A stretch of 64,000 nt of DNA from JAKIYB01 sp964590255 (GCA_964590255.1 CAZPYA010000008.1:19216-83215); one strand, 5' to 3'; positions 54,145 through 63,041 are shown, counted from the stretch's first letter. The notes: generated by a model not told the origin, from the letters alone. Translations and numbers: made by a program.

Positions 54145-54224
54145 GACGCGGTCATTGACGATGCCACACGCAGGATGGTGATCGTCATGTGCCGTGATCG
54201 GTATGCGCAATCAATGACCGCGTC
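54145..54224 (-). promoter_or_regulatory. Inverted repeat upstream of araB
   Basis: GACGCGGTCATTG (54145-54157) pairs perfectly with 54212-54224. A smaller GACGAT/ATCGTC pair lies inside. It is in the gap ahead of araB on the minus strand and may be an operator or a leader structure. No promoter is obvious. Confidence 0.45.
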
Positions 54225-54255
54225 TGTAACAGTAATTGACCGCAGTGAATCTGTC

Positions 54256-54317
54256 ATCGTTGCGCGCTCCCGCGCGCGCCCTCACCTCTACCCCCTCTCC
54301 CAATACTGGGAGAGGGG
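54256..54317. repeat. REP-like unit ATCGTTGCGCGCTCCC, copy 1
   Basis: About 60 bases nearly identical to 57487-57546: GCGCGCTCCCGCGCGCGCCC followed by CTCACC and a CCCCTCTCCCA/TGGGAGAGGGG hairpin. It lies between the isomerase gene and araB. The flanking gap 54090-54536 (447 bases) holds no gene. Confidence 0.85.
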
Positions 54318-54390
54318 AATGATAGATGCATTGCGGTGCTGTAATCGTTGCAGCGGAAGCTGCAACAAATATCCATCCGATTGTATTATC

Positions 54391-54514
54391 GGCCCCCATC
54401 CCCGGCCCTTCCCCCGTGCCCTCCGCTGCGCTGCGGGCACAAGGGAAGGGAGTCCTATCTATTCACCCTTCCCCTGTGCCCGAAGGCACGGGGGAAGGGA
54501 CAGGGATGGGGGCC
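54391..54514. repeat. 30-bp arm fold-back in araA-araB gap
   Basis: Arms 54391-54420 and 54485-54514 (GGCCCCCATCCC...) pair over 30 bases with two mismatches. The loop region contains AAGGGAAGGG/CCCTTCCCCT and CCGCTGCGCTGCGG stems, giving a branched fold. Confidence 0.8.
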
Positions 54515-54536
54515 GACTACCGGTCAGGCCGAATAT

Positions 54537-56039
54537 TTATTTCCGGCAGCCCATCGCAAACGGGTTTTCGCCGGGATACCACATGCTGCAGGGCAGCGGG
54601 ACGTTGATGTCCGTCACACCGAGCATTTGCACGGCGTCGAAGAGCGCCTGGCCGACGTGGGAGAAGGCCACCGCGCCGTGGTGCGGAAAGCGCTTGCCGA
54701 TGAGCACGTGGCGATAGAAGCGCGCGAACTGCGGGATGGCGAAGACGCCGATGCCGCCGAAGCTCATCGGGTCGACGTCAAGGATGTGGCCTTCAGCGAC
54801 GTAGCTCACCAGTTGCCCTTCGGCGTTGCCCTGCACGCGGAAGAAGGTGGTGGCGCCGGGCATGAGCTGGCCTTCCAGCGTGCCGCGGGTGATGTCCGGC
54901 GTTCCACCGGATTCCATCAGCCGGTTCATGATGAGCTGGTATTTCATCGAACAGTTCTTCATGCAGCAGCTCGGGGTGTTGCCGCAGTGGAAGCCCATGA
55001 ACAGGTCGGCGCGGCTGGCGCCTTTCAGGTCGAAGCCGTCGGCGATGAGATCATTCGGCACGGTGTTGTTGATGTCCAGCAGCGTAGCCGGCACCTGGCT
55101 GCTCAGGTAGCAGAGGTATTCGCTCAACGCGCCGTAGATATCGACTTCACAGGCGACGGGCATGCCGCGGGTGGAAAGGCGGGAGTTGACGTAGCACGGC
55201 ACGAAGCCGAACGCTTTCTCGAACGCCGGCCAGCACTTGTCGGCGAAGACGGCATACTGGCGCGAGCCGAGGTTGGCCTCCGCGAAACGGGTCAGCGCCA
55301 GTTCGAAGCGCGCCAGCTTGGGCAGCAGGTCGGGATAGGCATTGCCGACGCCCAACTCTTTCGCCATGTCGGCGGCGATGGCGGCGACTTCCTTATCGTT
55401 CGGGTCGACGGCATTGAAGAGCACCCACAGATCGAGTTCGCTGTTCTCCATCACCTCGACGCCCATGTTGTAGAGCGGCTTGATGGGGGCGTTGCAGGCA
55501 TAAAAGTCCTGCGGGCGCGGGCCAAAGGCGAAGACTTTTAGCGCCTGCACGCCGATGACCATGCGGGCGACGGTGACAAAGTGCGCGATTTTCGGCGCCA
55601 ATTCCTCCGGCACGCCCACCGGCATCTGCGGGATATAGGCGGTCAGGTTGCGCAGCGCGATATTGTAGGAGGCATTCAGCATGCCGCAATAGGCGTCGCC
55701 GCGGTCGTCGACCAGGCCAGCCTTCGTCTCTTCCGCCGCCGCGCAGAACATCACCGGGCCGCCGAAGCGCTGGGCGAAGATCGTCATTGGGCCTTCGGGG
55801 CCGAAGTTGCCCAGGTAGACGACGGCAGCGTTGGCGCCTTGCGCCTTCACTGCGTCAAGCGCCTTCAGCGCGTCGGCTTCGCTCTCGATCACCACCGAGC
55901 AGGCCGTCGCCGCGACGCCCTGCGCCTGCAGCGCGTCCATTAGCTTCGCCAACCGCTTGCGCGTCAGCTCGATGGGAAAACAATCGCGGCTCACGCCGAC
56001 AACCGCCAACTTGACCTGCGGGGCATTGGTCAGAGACAT
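54537..56039 (-). CDS. L-arabinose/L-fucose isomerase family protein
   Basis: A 500-residue sugar isomerase of the FucI/AraA fold. Metal-binding residues can be assigned by pattern: Glu298 (ACEVDIYGA), Asp322 (LLDINN) and His453/454 (RFPHHGAV). The order matches FucI (Glu, Asp, His). It would isomerise L-arabinose to L-ribulose, if the araB next door indicates its substrate; L-fucose remains possible from the fold alone. The start MSLTNA is preceded by GAGGAGG, stronger than an earlier Met. It is followed after a repeat-rich 447-base gap by araB and preceded by GH27. Confidence 0.8.
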   Translation of the reverse strand: MSLTNAPQVKLAVVGVSRDCFPIELTRKRLAKLMDALQAQGVAATACSVVIESEADALKALDAVKAQGANAAVVYLGNFGPEGPMTIFAQRFGGPVMFCAAAEETKAGLVDDRGDAYCGMLNASYNIALRNLTAYIPQMPVGVPEELAPKIAHFVTVARMVIGVQALKVFAFGPRPQDFYACNAPIKPLYNMGVEVMENSELDLWVLFNAVDPNDKEVAAIAADMAKELGVGNAYPDLLPKLARFELALTRFAEANLGSRQYAVFADKCWPAFEKAFGFVPCYVNSRLSTRGMPVACEVDIYGALSEYLCYLSSQVPATLLDINNTVPNDLIADGFDLKGASRADLFMGFHCGNTPSCCMKNCSMKYQLIMNRLMESGGTPDITRGTLEGQLMPGATTFFRVQGNAEGQLVSYVAEGHILDVDPMSFGGIGVFAIPQFARFYRHVLIGKRFPHHGAVAFSHVGQALFDAVQMLGVTDINVPLPCSMWYPGENPFAMGCRK

Positions 56040-56176
56040 GCAAACCTCCTCAACAACGGCTTTCGCCAACAAATGGAATTTCCGTGAGAAACGCGACGGC
56101 CCGTAGCGAGCCGTCTGACCAGATTACATTCGACGGCGTTCGCCGATTTCCTGTAACCGTCCGCGATTTTTCGCGA

Positions 56177-57466
56177 CTATGCCGGTTGCAGGCGATACAG
56201 CGCCGCCGCGTGCGGCGCGAGCGTGGTGCGCAGGACATCGCCCGCCTCGTTGTCCTGCCCGGACCACAACTCGCGAGACCGGCTGCGCGGCAAGCCAATC
56301 TCGGCGAAGGGCAACGCGCCTGTCCGCTCCACGTCCCCCAGGTTGAAGAGCGCCAGGTAGCGCGCATCGGCGTTCGGATCGTCGGCCATCCAGGCAAAAA
56401 CTTCGTGATCGCGGAAGATTTCCCGGTTGTTGGTGCTGCGCTGGTTCACCGCCAGCACCTCGGCATTGGTGAGCAGGCTCATCGTCCAGTCGTTGCAACT
56501 CAGCAGGTCGCCGGCAAACATCAGCGGCGAGCGGCTGATGCACCACAGCGTCATCAGCAGCCGCTGCTCGTCGCGCGTCAGCTTCGTCGGGTGCGGATCG
56601 CAGTCCGATGCCCGCCACTTGCGCAGGTGCAGCGTGCCCAGCGGCAGCATGTCCGGATCGGCCCAGTGGCCCGGCCCGATGTGTGGCATCCAGCGCGGCA
56701 GGAACTCAAACGTCGCGCGCACCTGCGCCCAGTCGTCGTGCAAGTCCGGCCCGATGCGCCACAACTCGGCGTGCCGTTTGCGATGCTCCGCGTAGAGGGT
56801 GGATTTTTCGTCACCGATGGACAGGCTCAGCACGATCGACCGCCCGCACCGTGCGATGGCGCGGGCGATGCCTTCGATCTCCGCCGCCTGGTACGGCACG
56901 TGGCCGCAGTCGTCCGCCTTCAGGTAATCCACGCCCCACGCCGCGTATTGCGCGATGAGCGCGTCGTAATACGCCTGTCCGCCAGGATGCGTCATATCCA
57001 CCCCATACATGCCATCATACCACGGGCAGATATTCTCCCGGTCGGCGATGTCGGCGGCAGTATACGGCGTGCCGAGGATGGGCAGGTTCCGCTCTACCGC
57101 CAGCCGCGGGATGCCGCGCATGATGTGCAGGCCGAATTTCAATCCCAGCGCGTGGATCGCCTCGCCCAGCGGCGCCAACCCCACCCCACCTGCCGCTGTG
57201 GGGAACTTGTGCCGGTTCGGCTGCAGGCGCCCGTAGTCGTCCAGCGGGAAGGGCTCCGGCTCCCACGGCGCCTCGCCGGGCAGCGGCCCGGTGTCGGCAT
57301 ACCACATGCCGTCCACCACGACGTATTCCCACCCGTATCTTGCCAGCCGCTCCGCCATAAACCCCGCGTGCGCCAGCACCTCGTCCTCGCGCACGGTGAT
57401 GCCGTATCCGGTAAAACTGTTCCACCCCATCGGTGGAGTCGGAAGTAATGTATTGTTGGTACTCAT
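56177..57466 (-). CDS. GH27 glycosidase (alpha-galactosidase or beta-L-arabinopyranosidase)
   Basis: A 429-residue cytoplasmic enzyme of family GH27. TPPMGWNSF opens the barrel; the nucleophile is Asp185 in YLKADDCG; the acid/base is Asp241 in RIGPDLHDDW; GHWADPDML is the last barrel motif. In the usual DDxW substrate pair the second acid is replaced: here VDGMW, with Asp52 followed by Gly53. This pair contacts galactose hydroxyls in alpha-galactosidases. GH27 includes beta-L-arabinopyranosidases, so with araA- and araB-like genes downstream, an arabinose-releasing activity is plausible. It sits between the GRE gene and the isomerase on the same strand. Confidence 0.85.
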   Translation of the reverse strand: MSTNNTLLPTPPMGWNSFTGYGITVREDEVLAHAGFMAERLARYGWEYVVVDGMWYADTGPLPGEAPWEPEPFPLDDYGRLQPNRHKFPTAAGGVGLAPLGEAIHALGLKFGLHIMRGIPRLAVERNLPILGTPYTAADIADRENICPWYDGMYGVDMTHPGGQAYYDALIAQYAAWGVDYLKADDCGHVPYQAAEIEGIARAIARCGRSIVLSLSIGDEKSTLYAEHRKRHAELWRIGPDLHDDWAQVRATFEFLPRWMPHIGPGHWADPDMLPLGTLHLRKWRASDCDPHPTKLTRDEQRLLMTLWCISRSPLMFAGDLLSCNDWTMSLLTNAEVLAVNQRSTNNREIFRDHEVFAWMADDPNADARYLALFNLGDVERTGALPFAEIGLPRSRSRELWSGQDNEAGDVLRTTLAPHAAALYRLQPA

Positions 57467-57486
57467 GATATCCTCAAGTGTATTGT

Positions 57487-57546
57487 ATCGTTGCGCGCTC
57501 CCGCGCGCGCCCTCACCCCTGCCCCTCTCCCAATACTGGGAGAGGG
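57487..57546. repeat. REP-like unit ATCGTTGCGCGCTCCC, copy 2
   Basis: Near-identical to 54256-54317, with the same CCCTCTCCCA/TGGGAGAGGG hairpin. It lies just upstream of the GH27 start on the minus strand. Confidence 0.85.
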
Positions 57547-57620
57547 AACATGACAGAAGTATTGCGTCGATGTCGGATCATACGCATATCTCTACGCTTT
57601 GCGCTTCATTTGGCGATCGG

Positions 57621-59924
57621 TTATTGTTGATGTTTCGTGCGCGCGATGATATGCTCCTGCATTTCGCCGTCGAGCAGCAGGAACTGCTGGCTGAACCCGG
57701 AAACGCGCACATTCAGATTGCGGTGGCGGTCGGGCTCTCGCTGGGCGGCGCGGAGGGTGTCGGCGCTGACGACATTGAACTGCAACTGCCCCACCCCCTG
57801 GTCAATGGCGGTCACCAGCAGGTCGGTGAAGGCTTTCCGGCCTTCGCCCTGCAACAGCGTCGGGTCGGCCTCCAGGATTGCCGAGCCACTGGCCGCCGCC
57901 AGATGGTGCGGCAGGCGCGCCAGCGAGGAGACGACGGCGGTGAGCCCTTCGCGGTCGCGCCCCTGTACCGGCGAGAGGCTATACGCGAGCGGCTCCCCCG
58001 CCAGCCGGCCGTCCGGCGACGCCCCGGTGAGCTTGCCATAGGGGAGCATCAGCGTGAAGGTGAACAGATGACAAAAGAAGGTGCCGCCGCTGGGCGTCCG
58101 ATAACTCCCGAGCAGCTCGCAGTAGTGCCGGGTAACACGCGCGGCGTAGCCATCCGGCAGCGCTTCGTCGTTGCCGTATTTCGGCAGGCGATGGCGCAGA
58201 TACTGGCGCAGGTCGTCGCGGTCATCGAAATTCCTCCGCAGTGCATCCAGCATCTCGGCAGGGGTGACTTTCCTCTCTGTGAAGACGGCCAACCCCAGCG
58301 CCGCCAGGCTGTCCGCCACGTTGGGGATGCCCATTGCCGCGCTGGAGTGGTAGTTATAGCGGGCGCCGCCCTCCACGATGTCGCGACCCCGCGCCACGCA
58401 GTCATCGGTGAGCAGCGACAGGTACGGCAGCCGGTACTGCGCGCGGTGCGCCAGCTCGATGGCGTTAGAGCCGTAGACCGCCCACTCGACGAAATGGCGC
58501 ACCTGTGTCTCATAGGCTGCCAACACGTCGTCCATGCCGCGGAACTCCGCCAGCGTGCCGGTGCGCGGGCCGAGTGGCGCGTCGTCCAGCAGGTCGCGGC
58601 CGTCGTTGAGTGCCAGTTCCAGGCATTTCGGCAGGTTCACCCAGTGGCTCACCGCATGCGGGCAGGCTTTGCCGGGAATGGTGATCTCAATGCAGCCGAT
58701 GGCGGCGTAGTCGCGGGCGTCCGCCACGGGGATGCCTTTGTCCTCCAGCGCCGGCACCAGCGCTTCATCGTTGAAGAAAAAGGGGATGCCTCCGCCTTGC
58801 GCCACCAGCTCCACGCAGCGCTCGACGAACGCCCGCGGGCTGCCGCGGTGCAACCGTGCTGAGAGGCAGCGCACGAAATCCATGCCGGCGGTGACGTCGA
58901 GGACGAGGTAGCTCAGCGGATTCACCGCGTCGCGCCCGTCCGTCGTCTGTCCGCCGATCATCATCTGCTGCACGTCATACGGCAGGTATAGTTTGGTCCA
59001 GAGTGCAGCCAGCAATTCGGCAGCTTCGTCCCAGGTAAGGCGCCCGGCGGCGAGATCCGCCTCCAGATACGGCCACATGAACTGGTCGAAGCGGCCGATG
59101 CCGTTGGCGTTGATGCCGTCTTCCCAGGCGGTGAGCATGTGCGCGAACCACAGGCTTTGCAACGCTTCGCGGAAGGTGCGCGCGGGCTGCGCCGGCACGC
59201 GGTCACAGATGGCGGCGATCTCCAGCCACTCAGCGCGCTGATTGGCTTCGTCGCACATGTCGGCGCGCTCCCGCGCGGCGGCGGCGTGGCGAGTGCCCAG
59301 CGACATCGCGGCCGCACACAGCCGCTGCCCGGTGAGCAGCGCCGCGCGGCGTTCGGCGGCATCGGGATCGGTGCGCGGCAGCGCGACCAGCGCCGCCTCC
59401 ACCTCCGCCAGCAGGCCGGAGAAGCCCAGCCGCAGCACTTTCTCATACGCGCGGATGCTGTGGTTCAGATCGCCACCCCACACCACGATGACGCCATGGT
59501 CGATAGCCGCCTGCATCTCCCGCGGGGTCGGCGCCACGGGGGCAAGACGCATGCCACTGAAGGGATCAGTCGCCATCCACGCGCGCAGTTGCGCCGCATG
59601 CGCCGGCGGGAGGGCGACGGCGGCGCGCTCGATCGCCTCCGGCGACGGCGGATAATAATTCCACCCGGCGTCCAGGCAGTCGTGCTCGCCGACGATCAAC
59701 TCGCCGTCCTGCAACAGCACCGGCATGCCCGCGATGACCGCCGCCAGGCCGGCGGCATAGCGCAGCGGCAGCGGCTGACCCGTCGCGGCCATCCACCCCG
59801 ACAGATAGCGGTAATGTCGCCACGCCAACAACCCATTGCGCTCGCGTGACATGGCAATATCGCGCAGCGCGTCGATGCGCGCCGAACGTCGATACGCGCC
59901 GATCTGTCCAATGCCTTCCGTCAT
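57621..59924 (-). CDS. Glycyl-radical enzyme (PFL/dehydratase superfamily)
   Basis: A 767-residue glycyl-radical enzyme. The active site Cys411 is in AIGCIEIT, with Glu413 two residues on as in dehydratase and lyase types (GCxE), not the CC pair of pyruvate formate-lyase. The radical Gly743 is in NVRVSGFSQQF, where Phe replaces the more common Tyr of RVxGY. Substrate-specific subfamily cannot be assigned. These enzymes work anaerobically and need a radical SAM activase, but no such gene is in the window. It heads the minus-strand module with GH27, isomerase and araB. The first Met (MTEGIG) is a plausible start without a strong ribosome site. Confidence 0.85.
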   Translation of the reverse strand: MTEGIGQIGAYRRSARIDALRDIAMSRERNGLLAWRHYRYLSGWMAATGQPLPLRYAAGLAAVIAGMPVLLQDGELIVGEHDCLDAGWNYYPPSPEAIERAAVALPPAHAAQLRAWMATDPFSGMRLAPVAPTPREMQAAIDHGVIVVWGGDLNHSIRAYEKVLRLGFSGLLAEVEAALVALPRTDPDAAERRAALLTGQRLCAAAMSLGTRHAAAARERADMCDEANQRAEWLEIAAICDRVPAQPARTFREALQSLWFAHMLTAWEDGINANGIGRFDQFMWPYLEADLAAGRLTWDEAAELLAALWTKLYLPYDVQQMMIGGQTTDGRDAVNPLSYLVLDVTAGMDFVRCLSARLHRGSPRAFVERCVELVAQGGGIPFFFNDEALVPALEDKGIPVADARDYAAIGCIEITIPGKACPHAVSHWVNLPKCLELALNDGRDLLDDAPLGPRTGTLAEFRGMDDVLAAYETQVRHFVEWAVYGSNAIELAHRAQYRLPYLSLLTDDCVARGRDIVEGGARYNYHSSAAMGIPNVADSLAALGLAVFTERKVTPAEMLDALRRNFDDRDDLRQYLRHRLPKYGNDEALPDGYAARVTRHYCELLGSYRTPSGGTFFCHLFTFTLMLPYGKLTGASPDGRLAGEPLAYSLSPVQGRDREGLTAVVSSLARLPHHLAAASGSAILEADPTLLQGEGRKAFTDLLVTAIDQGVGQLQFNVVSADTLRAAQREPDRHRNLNVRVSGFSQQFLLLDGEMQEHIIARTKHQQ

Positions 59925-60045
59925 CGCCTGCTCCGTCCGCCGGATACACCTCCGGCCCTGCGAAAATGATTCGCGATTACCGCCACATTCCCTGCCCGGT
60001 CGCCATGGTATCGCCCATATATACAGGAATTTCGCTTCCTCATTC

Positions 60046-60089
60046 GGCCCTCACCCCCTGCCCCCCTCTCCCAATCCTGGGAGAGGGGG
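60046..60089. repeat. REP-like CCCTCTCCCA hairpin, copy 3
   Basis: GGCCCTCACCCCCTG is followed by CCCCCTCTCCCA (60062-60073) pairing with TGGGAGAGGGGG (60078-60089). It lies between the divergent GRE and XRE-cupin genes. The rest of the gap 59925-60233 shows no gene. Confidence 0.8.
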
Positions 60090-60233
60090 TAGTGAAGCGA
60101 AAGATCTGAGATATTGTCATTCAAGCTAATATTGTCACTTTTTTCACGAATGAGAAGGAGCTTGACGCTGATTGCCGAATTTTCATGCGCAATATCGTAT
60201 CATTGTCCCCCACTTCACCGAAGGAGAGCACCC

Positions 60234-60791
60234 ATGGAACATCTGCTGGGCAAGCGGATTGTGGCATTTCGCGAGCGGCTGGAAATGTCGCAGGAGGAGC
60301 TGGCGAAGGCCACCGGTCTCGACGTCACGCTGCTGCGCGCCATTGAGGCGGAGGAAGTCTACCCCGCGCTGGGCGTGCTGGTGAAGCTGGCGCGCGCGCT
60401 GGGCCAGCGGCTGGGCACCTTCATGGACGACCAGTTCCGCGAAGACCCGCTCATCGTGCGGGCGGCAGAGCGCACCCAGCAGGTGGCCCACCACAAAGGT
60501 GAGGCCCCGGGTCCGTACCGCTACTTCCCGCTGGGCCGCGGCAAAACCGACCGCCACATGGAGCCGCTGTTCGTGCAGATCGATCCGGGCCAGGAGGAAA
60601 TGGTGTCCTCGCACGAAGGCGAGGAGTTCATCATCGTCGTCTCCGGCGAGGTCGAACTGCTGTACGGCCACAAGCGCGTCACGCTGCAGCCGGGCGATTC
60701 GATGTATTACAACTCCATTGTGCCGCACGCCGTGAGCGCCGTCGGCGATGCCCCCGCATCGATCTACGCCGTGATCTTCATGCCGTTTTGA
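60234..60791 (+). CDS. XRE-family regulator with C-terminal cupin
   Basis: A 185-residue DNA-binding protein. Residues 5-62 form a helix-turn-helix (RERLEMSQEELAKATGLD, then the recognition helix VTLLRAIEAEE). Residues about 105-183 are a cupin (HEGEEFIIVVSGEV, QPGDSMYYNSIVPHAV) that probably binds a small ligand. AAGGAG precedes the ATG at 60234; a longer frame has no support. Regulators of this type often sit beside acyl-CoA ligase genes, as here, so it may control the ligase at 61319 in response to an acid or CoA ester. Confidence 0.88.
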   Translation: MEHLLGKRIVAFRERLEMSQEELAKATGLDVTLLRAIEAEEVYPALGVLVKLARALGQRLGTFMDDQFREDPLIVRAAERTQQVAHHKGEAPGPYRYFPLGRGKTDRHMEPLFVQIDPGQEEMVSSHEGEEFIIVVSGEVELLYGHKRVTLQPGDSMYYNSIVPHAVSAVGDAPASIYAVIFMPF

Positions 60792-60815
60792 GGGGTATAC
60801 ATATAGGATGAGGAA

Positions 60816-61295
60816 ATGGATATACCTGTTCTGCCATATGATTCTGCGTTCTTCTACAGTGACACCAGCATACCGGTGACCTGGCAGCAGTTTCATGCAT
60901 TTCGGAATGAGATAGTGCGAGCGCTTCGCCCGTTAGGTACCGTCGGTCCTATGGGCGAGTGCCCGATCACCGATGGCACAGACATCGAATTTACTGACTG
61001 GCTCATTGAAAATCATGACCCGGTATTCTACATTCTAGATGATCAGTATCATGATGTAGAGATCTACGTCCTGATCGAGATTGAAGCATTTCGCTTAACC
61101 AAAAATGTCACACGAGCACTCCAATCGGTTCTCATGGAGTTTCCACGGAACTGGTCAGTTGGCGTCACGCTGGCACCAATCGGTTATCTCTCATTATTTG
61201 TAGACAAAGCGGTCATTCAAGGAGACTACTTCACTGGTGTGCAACATCTCGAAGATATCATTGAACGCTGCCGCTCATATAGCGGTCAGACATGA
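60816..61295 (+). CDS. Orphan 159-residue protein, AT-richer than neighbours
   Basis: A hydrophilic, acidic protein that I do not recognise. It is 24 bases after the regulator and its last bases overlap the upstream edge of the ligase frame. Base use by eye is less GC-rich than in the regulator and ligase on either side. A possible recent insertion between two genes that usually adjoin. Segments such as DGTDIEFTDWLIENHDPVFYI and FRLTKNVTRAL suggest a compact alpha/beta fold of the small-immunity or Imm-like sort, but this is weak. A GAGGAA is immediately before the ATG. Confidence 0.55.
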   Translation: MDIPVLPYDSAFFYSDTSIPVTWQQFHAFRNEIVRALRPLGTVGPMGECPITDGTDIEFTDWLIENHDPVFYILDDQYHDVEIYVLIEIEAFRLTKNVTRALQSVLMEFPRNWSVGVTLAPIGYLSLFVDKAVIQGDYFTGVQHLEDIIERCRSYSGQT

Positions 61296-61318
61296 TTCGG
61301 CCTGAAGGAAGATCATCC

Positions 61319-62989
61319 ATGACCATGACCATCGATAACCAGACGATCCCCATCACCCGCGAATTGACGCTGGGGCAGTTGCTGGACGAGACGACGGCGC
61401 AATACCCGGATAACCCGGCGATTATCTACGCCGACCGCGACTTCCGCCAGACCTGGCGCGAGTTCTCCGCCGAGGTCGACCGCATCGCCAAGGGCCTGAT
61501 GGCGCTGGGCGTGCAAAAGGGTGAGAAAGTCGCCGTATGGGCGACCAACGTGCCGCACTGGGTAGCGCTGATGTATGCCACCGCGAAGATCGGCGCCATC
61601 CTCATCACCGTGAACACCGGCTACAAAACCGCCGAGATCGAATATCTGCTGCAGCAGTCCGACGCCGACAACCTCTTCATCATCAACGGCTTCCGCGACA
61701 CCGACTACGTGCTGACCATGTACGAGCTGGCGCCGGAGATGAAAACGCAACCGCGCGGCGCGCTGAAATCGTCGAAATTCCCCTGCCTCAAGCGCGTCTT
61801 CTTTCTGGGGCCGGAAAAGCACCGTGGCATGTTCAGCATGCCCGAGCTGATGGCGCTGGCCGACGCGGTGCGCGACGAGGACTACCGGGCCCGTCAGGCG
61901 GACATCACCTGCTATGACGTGGTGAACATGCAGTATACCTCGGGCACCACCGGCTTCCCGAAGGGCGTCATGCTCACCCACCACAACATCCTCAACAACG
62001 GCTTCTGGATCGGCTACAACCAGCATATTGGCCCGCATGACCGCGTCTGCCTGCCCGTGCCGCTGTTCCACTGTTTCGGCTGCGTGCTGGGCGTGATGGC
62101 CTGCGTCAATCACGGCTCGGCGATGGTTTTCGTGGAGAAATACGACCCCGTGCTGGTGATGATGTCCATCGAGCAGGAGCGCTGCACCGCCGTCTACGGC
62201 GTGCCGACCATGTTCATCGCCATGCTCGAACACCCGCTCTTCAGCAAGTTCGACTTCTCCTCGCTGCGCACCGGCATCATGGCCGGCTCGCCCTGCCCGG
62301 TGAAGAGCATGAAGCAGTGCGTCGAGCAGATGCACATGACCGAGGTGACCATCTGCTACGGCCTCACCGAGTCCTCGCCGGTGATGACGCAGACGCGCTA
62401 CGACGAGCCCAGCCTGGACAAAAAGTGTTCCACCATCGGCCAGGCGATGCCGGGCATGGAAGTGAAGGTCATCGATCCTGAAACCGGACGGGAATGCCCG
62501 CCGGGCGTGCCGGGCGAGATGTGCTGCCGCGGCTACAACAGCATGAAGGGCTACTACAAGATGCCCGAGGACACGGCGCGCTGCATCGACAAGGATGGCT
62601 GGCTGCACTCCGGCGACATCGGCGTGATGGACGAGGACGGCCACTTCGCCATCACCGGGCGGCTGAAGGACATGATCATCCGCGGGGGAGAGAATATCTA
62701 CCCGAAGGAGATCGAGGACTTCATCCACCACATCGACGGCATCCAGGACGTGCAGGTGGTTGGCGTCGCGAGCAAGAAATACGGCGAGCAACCGGGCGCC
62801 TTCGTCATTCTCAAACCGGGCGTGGAAATGACTGCCGAGGATATCCAGGACTACTGCCGCGGCAAGATCGCCTGGCACAAGATCCCGAAGTACATCCACT
62901 TTACCAATGCCTACCCGCTCACCACCAGTGGAAAGATCATGAAATACAAACTGCGCGAACTGGCCACGCAGCTCTGGCCGGATGCATAG
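61319..62989 (+). CDS. AMP-dependent acyl-CoA ligase (FadD-like)
   Basis: A 556-residue ligase that activates a carboxylic acid to its CoA thioester through an acyl-adenylate. Motifs are complete: YTSGTTGFPKG (P-loop), YGLTESSP, GRLKDMIIRGGENIYPKEIE (the Gly-rich hinge) and SGKIMKYKL with the catalytic Lys near the C-terminus. Medium- or long-chain fatty acids are the likely substrates. GAAGGAAG precedes the ATG at 61319. It follows an XRE-cupin regulator. Confidence 0.92.
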   Translation: MTMTIDNQTIPITRELTLGQLLDETTAQYPDNPAIIYADRDFRQTWREFSAEVDRIAKGLMALGVQKGEKVAVWATNVPHWVALMYATAKIGAILITVNTGYKTAEIEYLLQQSDADNLFIINGFRDTDYVLTMYELAPEMKTQPRGALKSSKFPCLKRVFFLGPEKHRGMFSMPELMALADAVRDEDYRARQADITCYDVVNMQYTSGTTGFPKGVMLTHHNILNNGFWIGYNQHIGPHDRVCLPVPLFHCFGCVLGVMACVNHGSAMVFVEKYDPVLVMMSIEQERCTAVYGVPTMFIAMLEHPLFSKFDFSSLRTGIMAGSPCPVKSMKQCVEQMHMTEVTICYGLTESSPVMTQTRYDEPSLDKKCSTIGQAMPGMEVKVIDPETGRECPPGVPGEMCCRGYNSMKGYYKMPEDTARCIDKDGWLHSGDIGVMDEDGHFAITGRLKDMIIRGGENIYPKEIEDFIHHIDGIQDVQVVGVASKKYGEQPGAFVILKPGVEMTAEDIQDYCRGKIAWHKIPKYIHFTNAYPLTTSGKIMKYKLRELATQLWPDA

Positions 62990-63041
62990 CAGGGGGCGTG
63001 TCCTTCTACGCGTGAAGATAGCGCATACAAATCGCTCCGTG

